This document shows positions 10,501-18,793 of a stretch of 64,000 nucleotides of DNA, piece by piece (position 1 is the first letter of the stretch; the number at the start of each line of letters is the position of its first letter). A program made the position numbers and the translations under genes. This stretch comes from Salinivirgaceae bacterium (GTDB taxonomy: Bacteria > Bacteroidota > Bacteroidia > Bacteroidales > SZUA-534): positions 1-64,000 of the forward strand of contig JAKSOL010000003.1 of NCBI GenBank assembly GCA_024405635.1, written 5' to 3'. The notes below the pieces were generated by a model. The model did no database searches and was not told the DNA's origin. It was given only the letters and a program-made list of their open reading frames with translations.

Positions 10501-11257
10501 GCAATGCAAATCGGCACGATAATGCTAATGCTACAAGAAAAAAGAACCTATGGTTGCTCATTCGGTTTCGGCGAATGCCTTGCTGCATGTATAACAAAAT
10601 AAGCAACACCGCTATGGTTAGTAGCGGATAAACCACCATGCGTTTTTGTGTGGTATTGTCGTTGCTATTAAAACTAAACGAGAACAAATAATCGCCGTTG
10701 CGATTAAACACGGCATCGTTGTCGTCGGCCGAACCTTCAACAATGTCTATGTTGTCGTTCAATTCAAACGACGGATGAAACTCGTTGCGCAGAAATTGGT
10801 TTTCGTACTGAAAAACACGCTTAATGTCAATTGTGGCAACAACACTATAGTTATCCTGTGTGCTATAAATCGATTCAACATAGCAGTTGCTACATTTTAC
10901 AAGCGGCTTTGAAAACCAAAAAGCCGATGTGGGCAAATCGGTTGAGTTGTTGGTCCAAAACATTAGGCGCTTACCTTGGTACACATAAAACGAAATTCCT
11001 TTGTTTTGGCACAAACGGTCAAATCGTTGTGCATTGCGTTGTGTATAGCTATCAAGATTTCCGTTAACAACATAATTCATCAGCGAGTCAATGTAGCGCT
11101 CGGCATCGCGCTCTTTTGAGTGCAAATTGTTGGTAAACGACTGCGTGTTTGGCTTGTTTATTTGCGTAATGTGATTAGGGTCAAGCACATATATAGCAGT
11201 TGCTAAACAAATAATAGCCAAAATAAGAAGCCTATGTCGTATAAAAAAACGGTACAT
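7586..11257 (-). CDS. NtrY-like membrane sensor histidine kinase
   Basis: 1223 aa, unusually long for a histidine kinase. There is a TM helix at residues 8-28, a first extracytoplasmic segment, a block of about nine TM helices (~208-460), two more extracytoplasmic sensor segments (~470-700 and ~770-910), a TM helix at ~917-940 and a HAMP linker. The HisKA motif RQIAHEIKNPLTPMK has its phospho-accepting His at residue 1003. An intact HATPase follows (NNLIKNA N-box, DNGCGI, and GTGLGLAIVKAI). The catalytic core is therefore complete. It ends the rlmH transcript, whose stop lies 4 bases upstream. No response regulator is adjacent. The signal is unknown. Confidence 0.9.
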   Translation of the reverse strand: MYRFFIRHRLLILAIICLATAIYVLDPNHITQINKPNTQSFTNNLHSKERDAERYIDSLMNYVVNGNLDSYTQRNAQRFDRLCQNKGISFYVYQGKRLMFWTNNSTDLPTSAFWFSKPLVKCSNCYVESIYSTQDNYSVVATIDIKRVFQYENQFLRNEFHPSFELNDNIDIVEGSADDNDAVFNRNGDYLFSFSFNSNDNTTQKRMVVYPLLTIAVLLILLYMQQGIRRNRMSNHRFFFLVALALSCRFALQFWLPLSLYLQIPIFRPEIYASSILFPSLGDLLITSALVAYLVFVYYFKVHMLRINRFSHLRLFNNAFVWLLTLALVFFSANYITTTLVHDSSFQLENYSIIGMSSFNWVGNVVVALWFVSFAFLLDKSAIQQLKFYNFGKIALGIILFCFIASVTWWAVWPQTFDFYACITFACILLTWTYMRSRNAIGYSTMVIAIAMFSMYSTLLMHHETEERKDANSKVIAVNLAQAQDPTAELVLADVLTQIKTDTTLAKLLRPANYDIDLVRRHMQNTYFVGYLTRYNFNLNICKPNDMIDGQSAVSYYNRFVRNNTQQTQVAGLYRINDLAKGSYYVRSQIPLGKHQGFATLFIGLSVKVNYDVLGYPELLLEKPSNFTPYISSCSYAKYMNNKLISHAGAYEYPFEKLINTNNKEFATVETNGYKHLIYQSDSNNSTVVSTPITSKFDLLVAFTSIFIFLLIIISLMAIFSNPYTKLFDIRFSIRNKIMISIVAILILSGVVIVLSVGYYTINNFRRTQNEVLTSNLHSVLVELEQKYANTNNIARISESELNNTLAAYANIFFADINLYDRAGDLVATSRKEIFTRQLTSRKMHPIAYHELATNRRPQFLHPEKIGKLEYYSAYAPLRNQNNKLLGYLNVPYFAKNKSLQQELINITVTVINIYLVLMMVSVLLAVLLASRITRPLLEVQQRIREIGLQKSNQRVEYHGDDEVAELVNEYNIMLEELSISAAKLAKSEREGAWREMARQIAHEIKNPLTPMKLSIQLLERSRANNDPDFEQRFEHTANTIIEQIDSLTTIANTFSQFAKMSEGKQETVDLVERISQSVDTYQSTPNTTIIFNKPNSAVLIQADKERMLQVFNNLIKNATQAIPKNRKGKIIITMRNMKGRATVEIKDNGCGINAETEKKLFQPNFTTKKSGTGLGLAIVKAIVSEAGGAIWFYSKPGRGTSFFVSFPLLNVANVDLAEQNEN

Positions 11258-11261
11258 ATTT

Positions 11262-11735
11262 TTACTCGTGGTGATAAGGTTCGCCCTTCAAAATAGTGTG
11301 GCAGCGATACAATTGTTCAACAAACAATAATCTTACCAATTGATGCGGAAAAGTAAGTTTCGATAGCGATATTTTTTCGTTAGCCCGTTTGTAAACAGCA
11401 TCGCTGAATCCATAAGGACCGCCAATTACAAACACAAGGTTTTTTATTCCTTTACTTTGAATGCCACCCATCCATTGCGCCATTTGCATCGAAGTACGTT
11501 CTATACCATGCTCGTCAAGCAGCGCAACATAATCTTGCGACCCTATTTGCTTCAAAATCATCTCGCCCTCTTTTTCTTTTTGAACCGCCGCCGACATGTT
11601 TTTTGAGTTTTTAATATCGGGCAACACCACAAAATCAAACGGCCAATAATGCACTATTCGTTGAGTGTATTTTTTTATGCCCGATTCAAGAAAATCTTCG
11701 TCGGTTTTTCCTACCACAAGCAAGGTTGTTTTCAT
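11262..11735 (-). CDS. rlmH: 23S rRNA (pseudouridine-1915 N3) methyltransferase
   Basis: 157 aa from the ATG at 11735; the frame is open to 11789 but the extra N-terminus does not belong to the family. RlmH is a SPOUT-fold dimer that methylates pseudouridine 1915 of 23S rRNA in assembled ribosomes. Visible motifs are MKTTLLVVGKTDEDF at the start, FVIGGPYGFSDAVY (knot loop) and the C-terminal KLTFPHQLVRLLFVEQLYR. It sits divergent from DUF4783-nadC, a neighbourhood often seen in Bacteroidota, and overlaps no gene. Confidence 0.95.
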   Translation of the reverse strand: MKTTLLVVGKTDEDFLESGIKKYTQRIVHYWPFDFVVLPDIKNSKNMSAAVQKEKEGEMILKQIGSQDYVALLDEHGIERTSMQMAQWMGGIQSKGIKNLVFVIGGPYGFSDAVYKRANEKISLSKLTFPHQLVRLLFVEQLYRCHTILKGEPYHHE

Positions 11736-11821
11736 CTGGTTAACGAAGTTATTTTGTAAAACTGAATTACATTTGTAGCGTTTTGCCACACGGCATAAAC
11801 ATCGAGGTCAAAAATAGCAAA

Positions 11822-12235
11822 ATGATGCGTAACCAGTTAAAAAACATTTTGTTGCTAATGATAGTGCTGATGGGCTTTTGCGCACCATGCAAGGCCCAAC
11901 TGCAAGTAGCCGACTCTTCGTCGGTTGAGTTTATCATTAACGCACTTCGCAATGGCGATGCCGACCAACTATCGGAACTATTTAACCAGCGCATCGAACT
12001 GCTAGTTAACGACCACAACTCCATTTGCAGCCGCAAACACGCAAAACGCATCATGAGCGCTTTTTTTGAAAACCACAAACCAACTTCGGTTTATGTGGTT
12101 AACAACAACGTAACCGATGGCAGCAGCAACGTAATTGGCTCCATTATTACCGAAGAGGGCCGGTTTCGCTTAAGTTTTCTTACAAAACAAGAACTTAATA
12201 GACAATTTATTTATCAATTAACAATAGAAGAATAA
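11822..12235 (+). CDS. DUF4783-family periplasmic protein
   Basis: About 137 aa from the double ATG at 11822/11825. It has a signal peptide (hydrophobic run LLLMIVLMGFCAP, then KAQ) and a compact α+β domain (VEFIINALRNGDADQLSELF ... RFRLSFLTKQ). It matches the DUF4783 family, which in Bacteroidota lies between rlmH and nadC; its function is unknown. A TAnnTTTG -7 element (TACATTTG) lies at 11768-11775. Its stop overlaps the nadC start by one base, so the two are translationally coupled. Confidence 0.75.
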   Translation: MMRNQLKNILLLMIVLMGFCAPCKAQLQVADSSSVEFIINALRNGDADQLSELFNQRIELLVNDHNSICSRKHAKRIMSAFFENHKPTSVYVVNNNVTDGSSNVIGSIITEEGRFRLSFLTKQELNRQFIYQLTIEE

Positions 12236-13083
12236 TGAACGAACAAGAGTATTACAAAGCATTTATTGCTCAAGCAATTTTAGAAGATGTTGGCGATGGC
12301 GACCACACTTCGTTAAGTACAATTCCTGCCGACCAAATGGGTAAAGCCCAACTTTTGGTTAAACAAGACGGCATTTTGGCTGGCGTTGAGGTGGCTCAAA
12401 TGGTTTTCAACTATTTTGACCCTGAACTTAAAATGGAGGTGTTTATTAAAGATGGTACTCCAGTAAAAAAAGGCGACGTGGCTTTTACCGTTGAGGGAAA
12501 AAAACTATCGATTTTGCAAACCGAGCGCCTTGTGCTAAACTTTATGCAACGCATGAGCGGCATTGCTACCACAACAAACGAGTATGTTAAACGCCTTGAG
12601 GGTACCAAAACCCGTGTGCTCGACACTCGCAAAACCACTCCAGGAATGCGCTTGTTCGAAAAATGGGCAGTTCGTCTTGGTGGAGGTTGCAACCATCGCA
12701 TTGGCCTTTACGACATGATTTTGATTAAAGACAACCACATCGATTTTGCTGGCGGCATTCCTCAAGCCATTAACCGCGCTCACTACTACCTAAACCACAA
12801 AGGCAAAGACCTAAAGATTGAAATTGAGGCTCGCTCGTTTGACGAAATTCGCCAAATTATGGAAGTGGGCGGTGTTGACCGTATTATGATTGACAACTTT
12901 AACATTGAAGACACCCGCAAAGCTGTTGAAATGATTGGTGGCCGATATGAAACCGAATCGTCGGGTGGCATTACCATCGAAAACTTGCGCGAGTATGCCG
13001 AGTGTGGTGTCGATTTTATTTCGGTTGGCGCCCTTACTCACCAAATTCGTAGCCTCGATATGAGCCTTAAAGCAATTGGATAA
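12235..13083 (+). CDS. nadC: nicotinate-nucleotide pyrophosphorylase (carboxylating)
   Basis: 282 aa, full length. It makes nicotinic acid mononucleotide from quinolinate and PRPP in NAD synthesis. Family signatures are EDVGDGDHTS at the N-terminus, LNFMQRMSGIAT, the substrate-binding DTRKTTPGMR with adjacent Arg and Lys, IKDNHI and IEIEARSFDE. Cytoplasmic. It is coupled to DUF4783 upstream and ends before a strong inverted repeat at 13107-13158. nadK lies two genes downstream, so NAD(P) enzymes cluster here. Confidence 0.95.
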   Translation: MNEQEYYKAFIAQAILEDVGDGDHTSLSTIPADQMGKAQLLVKQDGILAGVEVAQMVFNYFDPELKMEVFIKDGTPVKKGDVAFTVEGKKLSILQTERLVLNFMQRMSGIATTTNEYVKRLEGTKTRVLDTRKTTPGMRLFEKWAVRLGGGCNHRIGLYDMILIKDNHIDFAGGIPQAINRAHYYLNHKGKDLKIEIEARSFDEIRQIMEVGGVDRIMIDNFNIEDTRKAVEMIGGRYETESSGGITIENLREYAECGVDFISVGALTHQIRSLDMSLKAIG

Positions 13084-13106
13084 TTGCTAGTAAGGTGTTT
13101 TTTTAT

Positions 13107-13158
13107 ACAATTGGAGTTGTAATTTTTTAGCAAGACAGTTTGTTACAACTCCAATTGT
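13107..13158. terminator. Perfect 16-bp inverted repeat between nadC and rlpA
   Basis: The arms at 13107-13122 and 13143-13158 are perfectly complementary with a 20-base loop. A run of T precedes the left arm and a T-rich stretch follows the right arm. It probably terminates nadC transcription. It lies about 25 bases before the rlpA start, so rlpA is likely transcribed from within or after it. Confidence 0.6.
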
Positions 13159-13183
13159 TTGTTCCTTTATTAATTTGAATGAA

Positions 13184-13957
13184 ATGAAAAAAACTCTGCT
13201 CACACTGATTGTTGCTTTTGCTACCGTAATTGCTTTTGCGCAAGAAACAGGTTTAGCATCGTTCTATCACGATAAATTTGAGGGAAAAACAACGGCAAGC
13301 GGTGAAACTTTTCACCAAGACGCGGCCACTGCTGCACACCGCACTTTGCCATTTGGCACCCGCGTGCGCGTTACCAACCTCGACAATAACTTGTGGGCCG
13401 ATGTTACTATTAACGACCGCGGTCCGTTTGCCGCGGTCCGAGTGATTGACCTTACCCGTTCGGTGGCAAAAAAACTGCAGTTTATTGAAAAAGGTACCAC
13501 AAAAGTCAAGGTTGAGGTGCTTGATGCCAACGGCAACGTTAAAACCGAAGCTAAAGCCGATGCTCCAAAGTCCGTGACAAAAACAGCCGACAAATCTGAA
13601 ACAAAAGCTGACAAAACTCCAGAATGGCCAGGTGCTAAAAAAGATAAATCGGTAAAAGAAACCGAACCAACCGCAACCGACATGCCTGAGGCAAACTACT
13701 ACAAAATGCAGTCAACTCGCGTTAAAGCATCGGGCTACGGCGTGCAAGTTGCAAGCTATCAGGAGGTTGCCAATTTGCTTGAACACTACATCAGCATTAG
13801 CCAACGCGTTGACCACGACTGCCTTATTCAAGTTACCGAGGTGGCCGACCGCAAAGTTTATCGTGTTATTGTTGGTCCGTTTGACTCGCGCGAAAAGGCC
13901 GAACAATTTAAACGTAAGTTGAGCGATTTTGACGGTTGTTACATCATTCAGCTATAA
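13184..13957 (+). CDS. rlpA: RlpA-like double-psi beta-barrel protein with SPOR domain
   Basis: 257 aa from the second Met. It has a signal peptide (MKKTLLTLIVAFATVIAFA), then the RlpA/DPBB domain: GLASFYHDKFEGKTTASGE, LPFGTRVRVTNLDN, and the catalytic-type INDRGPF. A Lys/Thr/Glu-rich linker (~125-170) leads to a C-terminal SPOR domain (~185-257) that binds denuded glycan strands at the septum. The family are septal lytic transglycosylases or structural relatives acting in the periplasm. nadK starts 3 bases after the stop, so they share a transcript. Confidence 0.85.
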   Translation: MKKTLLTLIVAFATVIAFAQETGLASFYHDKFEGKTTASGETFHQDAATAAHRTLPFGTRVRVTNLDNNLWADVTINDRGPFAAVRVIDLTRSVAKKLQFIEKGTTKVKVEVLDANGNVKTEAKADAPKSVTKTADKSETKADKTPEWPGAKKDKSVKETEPTATDMPEANYYKMQSTRVKASGYGVQVASYQEVANLLEHYISISQRVDHDCLIQVTEVADRKVYRVIVGPFDSREKAEQFKRKLSDFDGCYIIQL

Positions 13958-13960
13958 ACT

Positions 13961-14821
13961 ATGGACGTAGCAATTTATAGCCGCACATTTGAGCCACAAC
14001 ACGAACCTGTTCTTAGGTCGTTGTTTAAGGCGTTGAGCAAATACAACGCATCGGTGTGGCTACATCCAACGCTTGCCAGTTGGAAAGACGCTAAAAAATT
14101 TACCAGCATAAAATTGCTTGAACAAGCAACCGCAACACTCGATTTTATTATTGTTGTGGGCGGCGATGGCAGTTTTTTGCAAGCTGTGTGCGAGTTCGAC
14201 CGACTAAAAGTTCCATTCATCGGCATCAATATGGGCCGACTTGGTTTTTTGGCCGATGTGTCGCCCGAAAATATTGGAATGGCAATAGATAATCTGGTTA
14301 ATGGCGAGTACATGGTTGAGCGTCGCACTTTGCTCAATTTGTTACCGCACATCGACGAGATTGCCTATCCCCACGCATTGAACGAAATAACCGTTCACAA
14401 GCGCGAACGTTCGCAAATGATAACCATTCACACACAAATTGATGGTCGTTTTTTGACTAGTTATTGGGCCGATGGCTTAATTATAGCAACTCCCACAGGA
14501 TCAACAGCTTACTCAATGAGCGCAGGCGGTCCAATTGTTTCACCTTCGTCAAAAAACTTTATAATCACACCTATTGCTTCGCACGCTCTAACGGTTAGAC
14601 CTTTGATTATTCCCGATAGCAGCGAGATTAAAATTGTGGTTGAGGCGCGCGATTCGGACTACATGCTCACTGTCGATTCGCACTCTGTTGTTCTTGATCG
14701 CCCAATGGAGCTCACCATTAAAAAAAGCGACAGGTCAATTCAGGTTGTGAAATTCCACGAACAAAACTTTTTCGACACCTTGCGAAACAAACTTATGTGG
14801 GGCGCCGATAAACGTAACTAA
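13961..14821 (+). CDS. nadK: NAD kinase
   Basis: 286 aa. Phosphorylates NAD to NADP. The GGDGSFLQAV motif (catalytic Asp) is near residues 65-70, followed by INMGRLGFLADV and later TPTGSTAYSMSAGGP, all diagnostic of the family. Cytoplasmic. It follows rlpA by 3 bases and precedes the M16-type lipoprotein gene by 15 bases, so these probably form one operon. Confidence 0.95.
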   Translation: MDVAIYSRTFEPQHEPVLRSLFKALSKYNASVWLHPTLASWKDAKKFTSIKLLEQATATLDFIIVVGGDGSFLQAVCEFDRLKVPFIGINMGRLGFLADVSPENIGMAIDNLVNGEYMVERRTLLNLLPHIDEIAYPHALNEITVHKRERSQMITIHTQIDGRFLTSYWADGLIIATPTGSTAYSMSAGGPIVSPSSKNFIITPIASHALTVRPLIIPDSSEIKIVVEARDSDYMLTVDSHSVVLDRPMELTIKKSDRSIQVVKFHEQNFFDTLRNKLMWGADKRN

Positions 14822-14836
14822 TTGTAGATTAATAAA

Positions 14837-17761
14837 ATGGGCAGACGCATAATCAACTTTACATTTGTTTTGCTGACTATGCTTTGCGCATCGTGCCACA
14901 AGCAACACAGCGTGGTTGTGCGCACCGACGAAAATGGATTTAAATACGAGTCGGTGGTGGGCGACATTTTTAACAGCAGGTTATACACCTTACGCAACGG
15001 CATGCGAGTAATGTTGAGCGAAAACCACGAAGAGCCTCGCATCAAATCGCACATTAGCGTCAATTCGGGCTCTATTAACGACCCTGACGACTATCAAGGC
15101 CTGTTTTACAGCATGATGCACGTAATGGGCAAAGGCTCGGCTCAATTAGGAACACTTAACTGGGAAAAAGAAGAGCCCATTTTAAACCAAATAGCGCAAA
15201 AATATGAGGCCTATCGGTCAGAAACTGATGCCGAAAAACGTCGCAATATTTATCATCAAATAGATAGCCTATCGGGCGAGGCGGCTAAGTATTCGGTGCT
15301 CGACGAATACAATAAACTGGTGTCGGGACTTGGAGCAAAAGACATTCAGAGCGCAACAGCCGAAGATTTGATGCTTTTTACAATTGACATACCGTCAAAC
15401 GAACTCGAACGCTGGTTGTTGATTGAATCGGAGCGACTTTTTAACATGGTGCCACGTTATTTTCATACTGAAATGGAGGTGGTGTACGAGGGGTACAACA
15501 AGTCGCTAAACCGATCAACTGTAAACTTGTTACGAGCACTTAAACGCAAAGTGCTACAAAATACAAGATATGGCAGAGGGCTAACACTTGGCAATCCCGA
15601 ACACTTAAAAAATCCGTCAATTGATAGCATAATGAGTTACTACAAGCATTATTTCGTTCCACACAATATGCTTATGTGCTTGCAAGGCGATTTTAAATGC
15701 GACGATGCTATTTTGTTGATTGATAGATATTTTGGTAGTGTACCGCGAGTTGAAAGCATTGAAAAAACAGAAGAAAAATATGCCAATGTTGAGCAACGAT
15801 TTGATACTGTTGTGTATGATCATGGCAAACCAATGGTGGCTATTGGCTATTTGGGTCAAAATGTAACCGACGACCACTTGTTTATGATGATACTAAACGG
15901 CATGTTGTGCAATGGTCAAATTGGCTTGCTTGACGACCTTAAAAGCAATCATCAGTTGTTAAACGTTGGAGTACGAAACCGATACAATAGCCTTGCTCAC
16001 GTATTGTGCATCATAGGCGAGCCCAAAAATGACCAGTCGTTGCCTGAGGTTCGCGATATGATTTTGGCCGAAGTGGAGAAAATTTGCAACGACAACTTTG
16101 ACGATTTTCTGTTTGAAGGCGCCAAGAATTTCAGCAAGAAAAAAATAAACAACGAACTGCACGACGATTATGTAGGCGAAGTGGTATTTAGTTTAGCTTG
16201 GGGCTACACATGGCAACAATACTTGAGCAAAATTGAGCGCATTAACACAATAACTCGCAAAGAATTTGTCGATTTTGCCAACCAACATTTAAAAAATCCA
16301 ACCATTTTTCTGAAATATCATGGAGTTGACTCGTCGGCGCATAAAATTGAAAAGCCTGAAATAACAAGCATTAGTACGCAAACCGATCAGCAATCAAACT
16401 TTTATTCAACTGTAAACAACTACATAAACCAACCAATTTCGCCTGTTTTTGTCGATTATCGTCAAGCTATAAAAACAACCAAATTGGCCAACGATATTTA
16501 TTTTGATTATGTTGAGGCCGATGTTGCCGATCCTTTCAGCATAAACTATGTGATTGAGTATGGCAGCAGTAACTGCAAGTACCTGTCAATGTTGGCAAAG
16601 CACATAACAAACTTTGCAACAACCGATTATACTGCCAGCGAATTGCGAAAAAATATGTTTCGTTATGGTCTCGATTTAAGCATCAATGTGCAACCAACCA
16701 TCACAATTATCACAATGAGTGGTTTGGAAGATAATTTGGTTGAGGCAATTGACCATGTTGAGCATTTTATTTCAAAAGTTGTGGTTGATAGCGCTTTGTT
16801 AGCCGGGCAAATAGAACTTGAAAAAGCAACTCGTCGCAACAACAAAGTTGATATTGATAGCATTGCCGCAGCACTTGAGCGTTACGCAACGTATGAAAAT
16901 AAATCGCTACGCCAATGCCATTTTACCGACTACGAACTTGATAATCTTACGGTTAGCGATGCAATTGAGCAAATACGCAACATTTGCAATTATCCGCACA
17001 GGGTTTATTACTACGGGCATCGTCAGTTTAACGATGTGCTTGACATTGTGCGCAAACACCATCGGTTGCCAATTACAACATTAAAACCTCAGTTGAAAAA
17101 TTTACCTAAAGAGCGTAGGCATCCGCAGTCAAAGGTCTATTTTGTCGATTTGCCTGGAGCAACGCAAGTGTCGGTTGGTTTAACTGCAATTGACGATTTG
17201 CCCGATGCTGAACAATATGCTTACTCGTCAATTTTTAACGACATTTACGATCTTGGACAAACATCGATGGCGAGCCTTGCTGTGCGCGAAACCCGAAGCT
17301 TGTCGCATTCTGTAAAAATGAGCATGCAAATGCCGTCGTCGCTTAATAATCGCATAAGGCTAACTGCTCAACTGTTTACTCAGCCCGATAAGGTTGTTGA
17401 TGCAATTGATGTTCTGCATAAACTGGCAACTATTGAACCTTCTGACAGCGATTTGTTTGAATCGCGTCGCGATATGATTTTGCATCATATTGAGACTGAG
17501 CGTATTATACCCCCAAAACTGTATCGGTCTTGGTATCATAGCGAAATACTTTACAATATTGATTTTGATGCTCGTCAGGTTAAATATAATTTGGCTCGCT
17601 CCATTACTTTCAATCAGTTTAAACATTATTTCCGTACACATGTTGCGCAGCATCCGCAAAGCATTCTGCTTGTTGGCAACAAAAAGAATCTTGACCTTAA
17701 ATCGCTTGAGCAATTTGGCAAAGTGGAAGAGGTTAGTGTTGAAGATGTGATTGGTTATTGA
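14837..17761 (+). CDS. M16 (insulinase/pitrilysin)-like lipoprotein lacking the HxxEH zinc motif
   Basis: 974 aa. A hydrophobic signal ends in LCASC (probable lipoprotein cysteine at residue 17). Two M16-type halves follow, as in pitrilysins (N-terminal segment from VGDIFNSRLYTLRNGMRVML; second half from about residue 540). The catalytic HFLEH is replaced by Y91-S92-M93-M94-H95, so the first zinc His and the catalytic Glu are both gone, although the context (GLFYSMMHVMGKGS) aligns exactly. The downstream ESERLFNMV ... EMEVVYEGYNKSL region is kept. It is therefore a probable non-catalytic M16 homologue in the envelope, perhaps a partner or chaperone subunit as inactive M16 chains are elsewhere. 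Full-length with no frameshift. Confidence 0.85.
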   Translation: MGRRIINFTFVLLTMLCASCHKQHSVVVRTDENGFKYESVVGDIFNSRLYTLRNGMRVMLSENHEEPRIKSHISVNSGSINDPDDYQGLFYSMMHVMGKGSAQLGTLNWEKEEPILNQIAQKYEAYRSETDAEKRRNIYHQIDSLSGEAAKYSVLDEYNKLVSGLGAKDIQSATAEDLMLFTIDIPSNELERWLLIESERLFNMVPRYFHTEMEVVYEGYNKSLNRSTVNLLRALKRKVLQNTRYGRGLTLGNPEHLKNPSIDSIMSYYKHYFVPHNMLMCLQGDFKCDDAILLIDRYFGSVPRVESIEKTEEKYANVEQRFDTVVYDHGKPMVAIGYLGQNVTDDHLFMMILNGMLCNGQIGLLDDLKSNHQLLNVGVRNRYNSLAHVLCIIGEPKNDQSLPEVRDMILAEVEKICNDNFDDFLFEGAKNFSKKKINNELHDDYVGEVVFSLAWGYTWQQYLSKIERINTITRKEFVDFANQHLKNPTIFLKYHGVDSSAHKIEKPEITSISTQTDQQSNFYSTVNNYINQPISPVFVDYRQAIKTTKLANDIYFDYVEADVADPFSINYVIEYGSSNCKYLSMLAKHITNFATTDYTASELRKNMFRYGLDLSINVQPTITIITMSGLEDNLVEAIDHVEHFISKVVVDSALLAGQIELEKATRRNNKVDIDSIAAALERYATYENKSLRQCHFTDYELDNLTVSDAIEQIRNICNYPHRVYYYGHRQFNDVLDIVRKHHRLPITTLKPQLKNLPKERRHPQSKVYFVDLPGATQVSVGLTAIDDLPDAEQYAYSSIFNDIYDLGQTSMASLAVRETRSLSHSVKMSMQMPSSLNNRIRLTAQLFTQPDKVVDAIDVLHKLATIEPSDSDLFESRRDMILHHIETERIIPPKLYRSWYHSEILYNIDFDARQVKYNLARSITFNQFKHYFRTHVAQHPQSILLVGNKKNLDLKSLEQFGKVEEVSVEDVIGY

Positions 17762-17812
17762 TTTTTGTTTGCAAGCCTACTTCTTGTGCTTGACGCACAA
17801 TTGTTGTTTACA

Positions 17813-17853
17813 AAAAAAACTGCGCCACTTGCGGGGGAGAACCGAAGTGGCGC
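17813..17853 (-). terminator. Rho-independent terminator of the minus-strand gene at 17900
   Basis: The arms GCGCCACTT (17822-17830) and AAGTGGCGC (17845-17853) form a 9-bp GC-rich stem. Read on the minus strand it is followed by eight T (17813-17820). This terminates the DUF5020 transcript. It may also slow plus-strand transcription from the M16 gene. Confidence 0.8.
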
Positions 17854-17899
17854 GGGGGTGAAAAAAACAGATATATTAAAGTGTGTGTCTGTTACTATT

Positions 17900-18640
17900 T
17901 TAGAAAATCCATTTTAAACCAAGGCATGGATTAACTTGCCAACCATTGCTAACAAAATTGCAACCTATTTCAACCTCGGTGCCAATGTTTAGGTTGTTGC
18001 AACCAAAATGCTGGCCAATGCAGTACCAAAGTTGAGGTTCGGTTAAAAACACTATAGTTTTGTTTGTGGCGTTGTCGTTGTTGGTAGAAAATGTTTTGTT
18101 TTCGCCCCACAAATCGGCAAAACCCGAAAAAGTAAGGCCATTAACGCCAAACAAGTTGCTCATGCCCCACACAGCGGTTAGTTGCACAGGAATGTCTTGG
18201 TTGGTGTTGGCTATGCTTTTGTAAAGCAACTGCAATGTTAGCGTGTTGCTAAAGTCTTGATTATGAATAAAATATTCGGCACCAAAAAGCCAGCAGTTGT
18301 TTATGCCGTAACCGCCACCAATTGTGTTTTCGTCAATGGTATGAAAAATGCCCAAACCGCCGTTCCATTCGGCATGTAGGCTCAAAGCTCCAAGTTTGCT
18401 TTGTTGCCAAAAGTTAAAGGCCCGCGATATTTCAGCGTAAGCACCGCTAGGTGTGTATTTTTCGTTGTGGTCAATGTCAACAAAGAAAAATGTGCTGCCC
18501 CAGTTGTCGCCCTTAAACATTTCAAGAGTGGTGGTTAGGTGTTGGCGGTCGGAGCCAAAGTCGTAAAACTCTTGAATGTTAACTTGAGCTGTTGAGCTAA
18601 TTGATAAAAGTGCTGTTAATGCTAGTAGTAACTTTTTCAT
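17900..18640 (-). CDS. DUF5020-family outer-membrane protein (Tsx-like barrel)
   Basis: 246 aa from MKKLLLALTALLSISSTAQ, a clear signal peptide. The mature part begins VNIQEFYDFGSDRQHLTTTLEMFKGD and GSTFFFVDID, typical of DUF5020 proteins, which resemble nucleoside-specific Tsx channels. It has alternating hydrophobic strands and ends in Phe (LGLKWIF), the usual C-terminal signal for barrel insertion. The family is annotated as unknown function. It is downstream of, but not a close relative of, the seven-gene paralogue array at 18794-23088. Confidence 0.75.
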   Translation of the reverse strand: MKKLLLALTALLSISSTAQVNIQEFYDFGSDRQHLTTTLEMFKGDNWGSTFFFVDIDHNEKYTPSGAYAEISRAFNFWQQSKLGALSLHAEWNGGLGIFHTIDENTIGGGYGINNCWLFGAEYFIHNQDFSNTLTLQLLYKSIANTNQDIPVQLTAVWGMSNLFGVNGLTFSGFADLWGENKTFSTNNDNATNKTIVFLTEPQLWYCIGQHFGCNNLNIGTEVEIGCNFVSNGWQVNPCLGLKWIF

Positions 18641-18793
18641 TTGTTGTGTAGTTTTCAAATGCAAAGAAACCGTATTTGTTGTTAGCAACCATTTTCTTAA
18701 AGGTTAAAGAAACAAACAAGATTTTCACAAAAACTAAAAAAGCGCACCCAATTTTATTGAATGCGCTTTTGTTTGCTGCAACAAACAGCGGGG

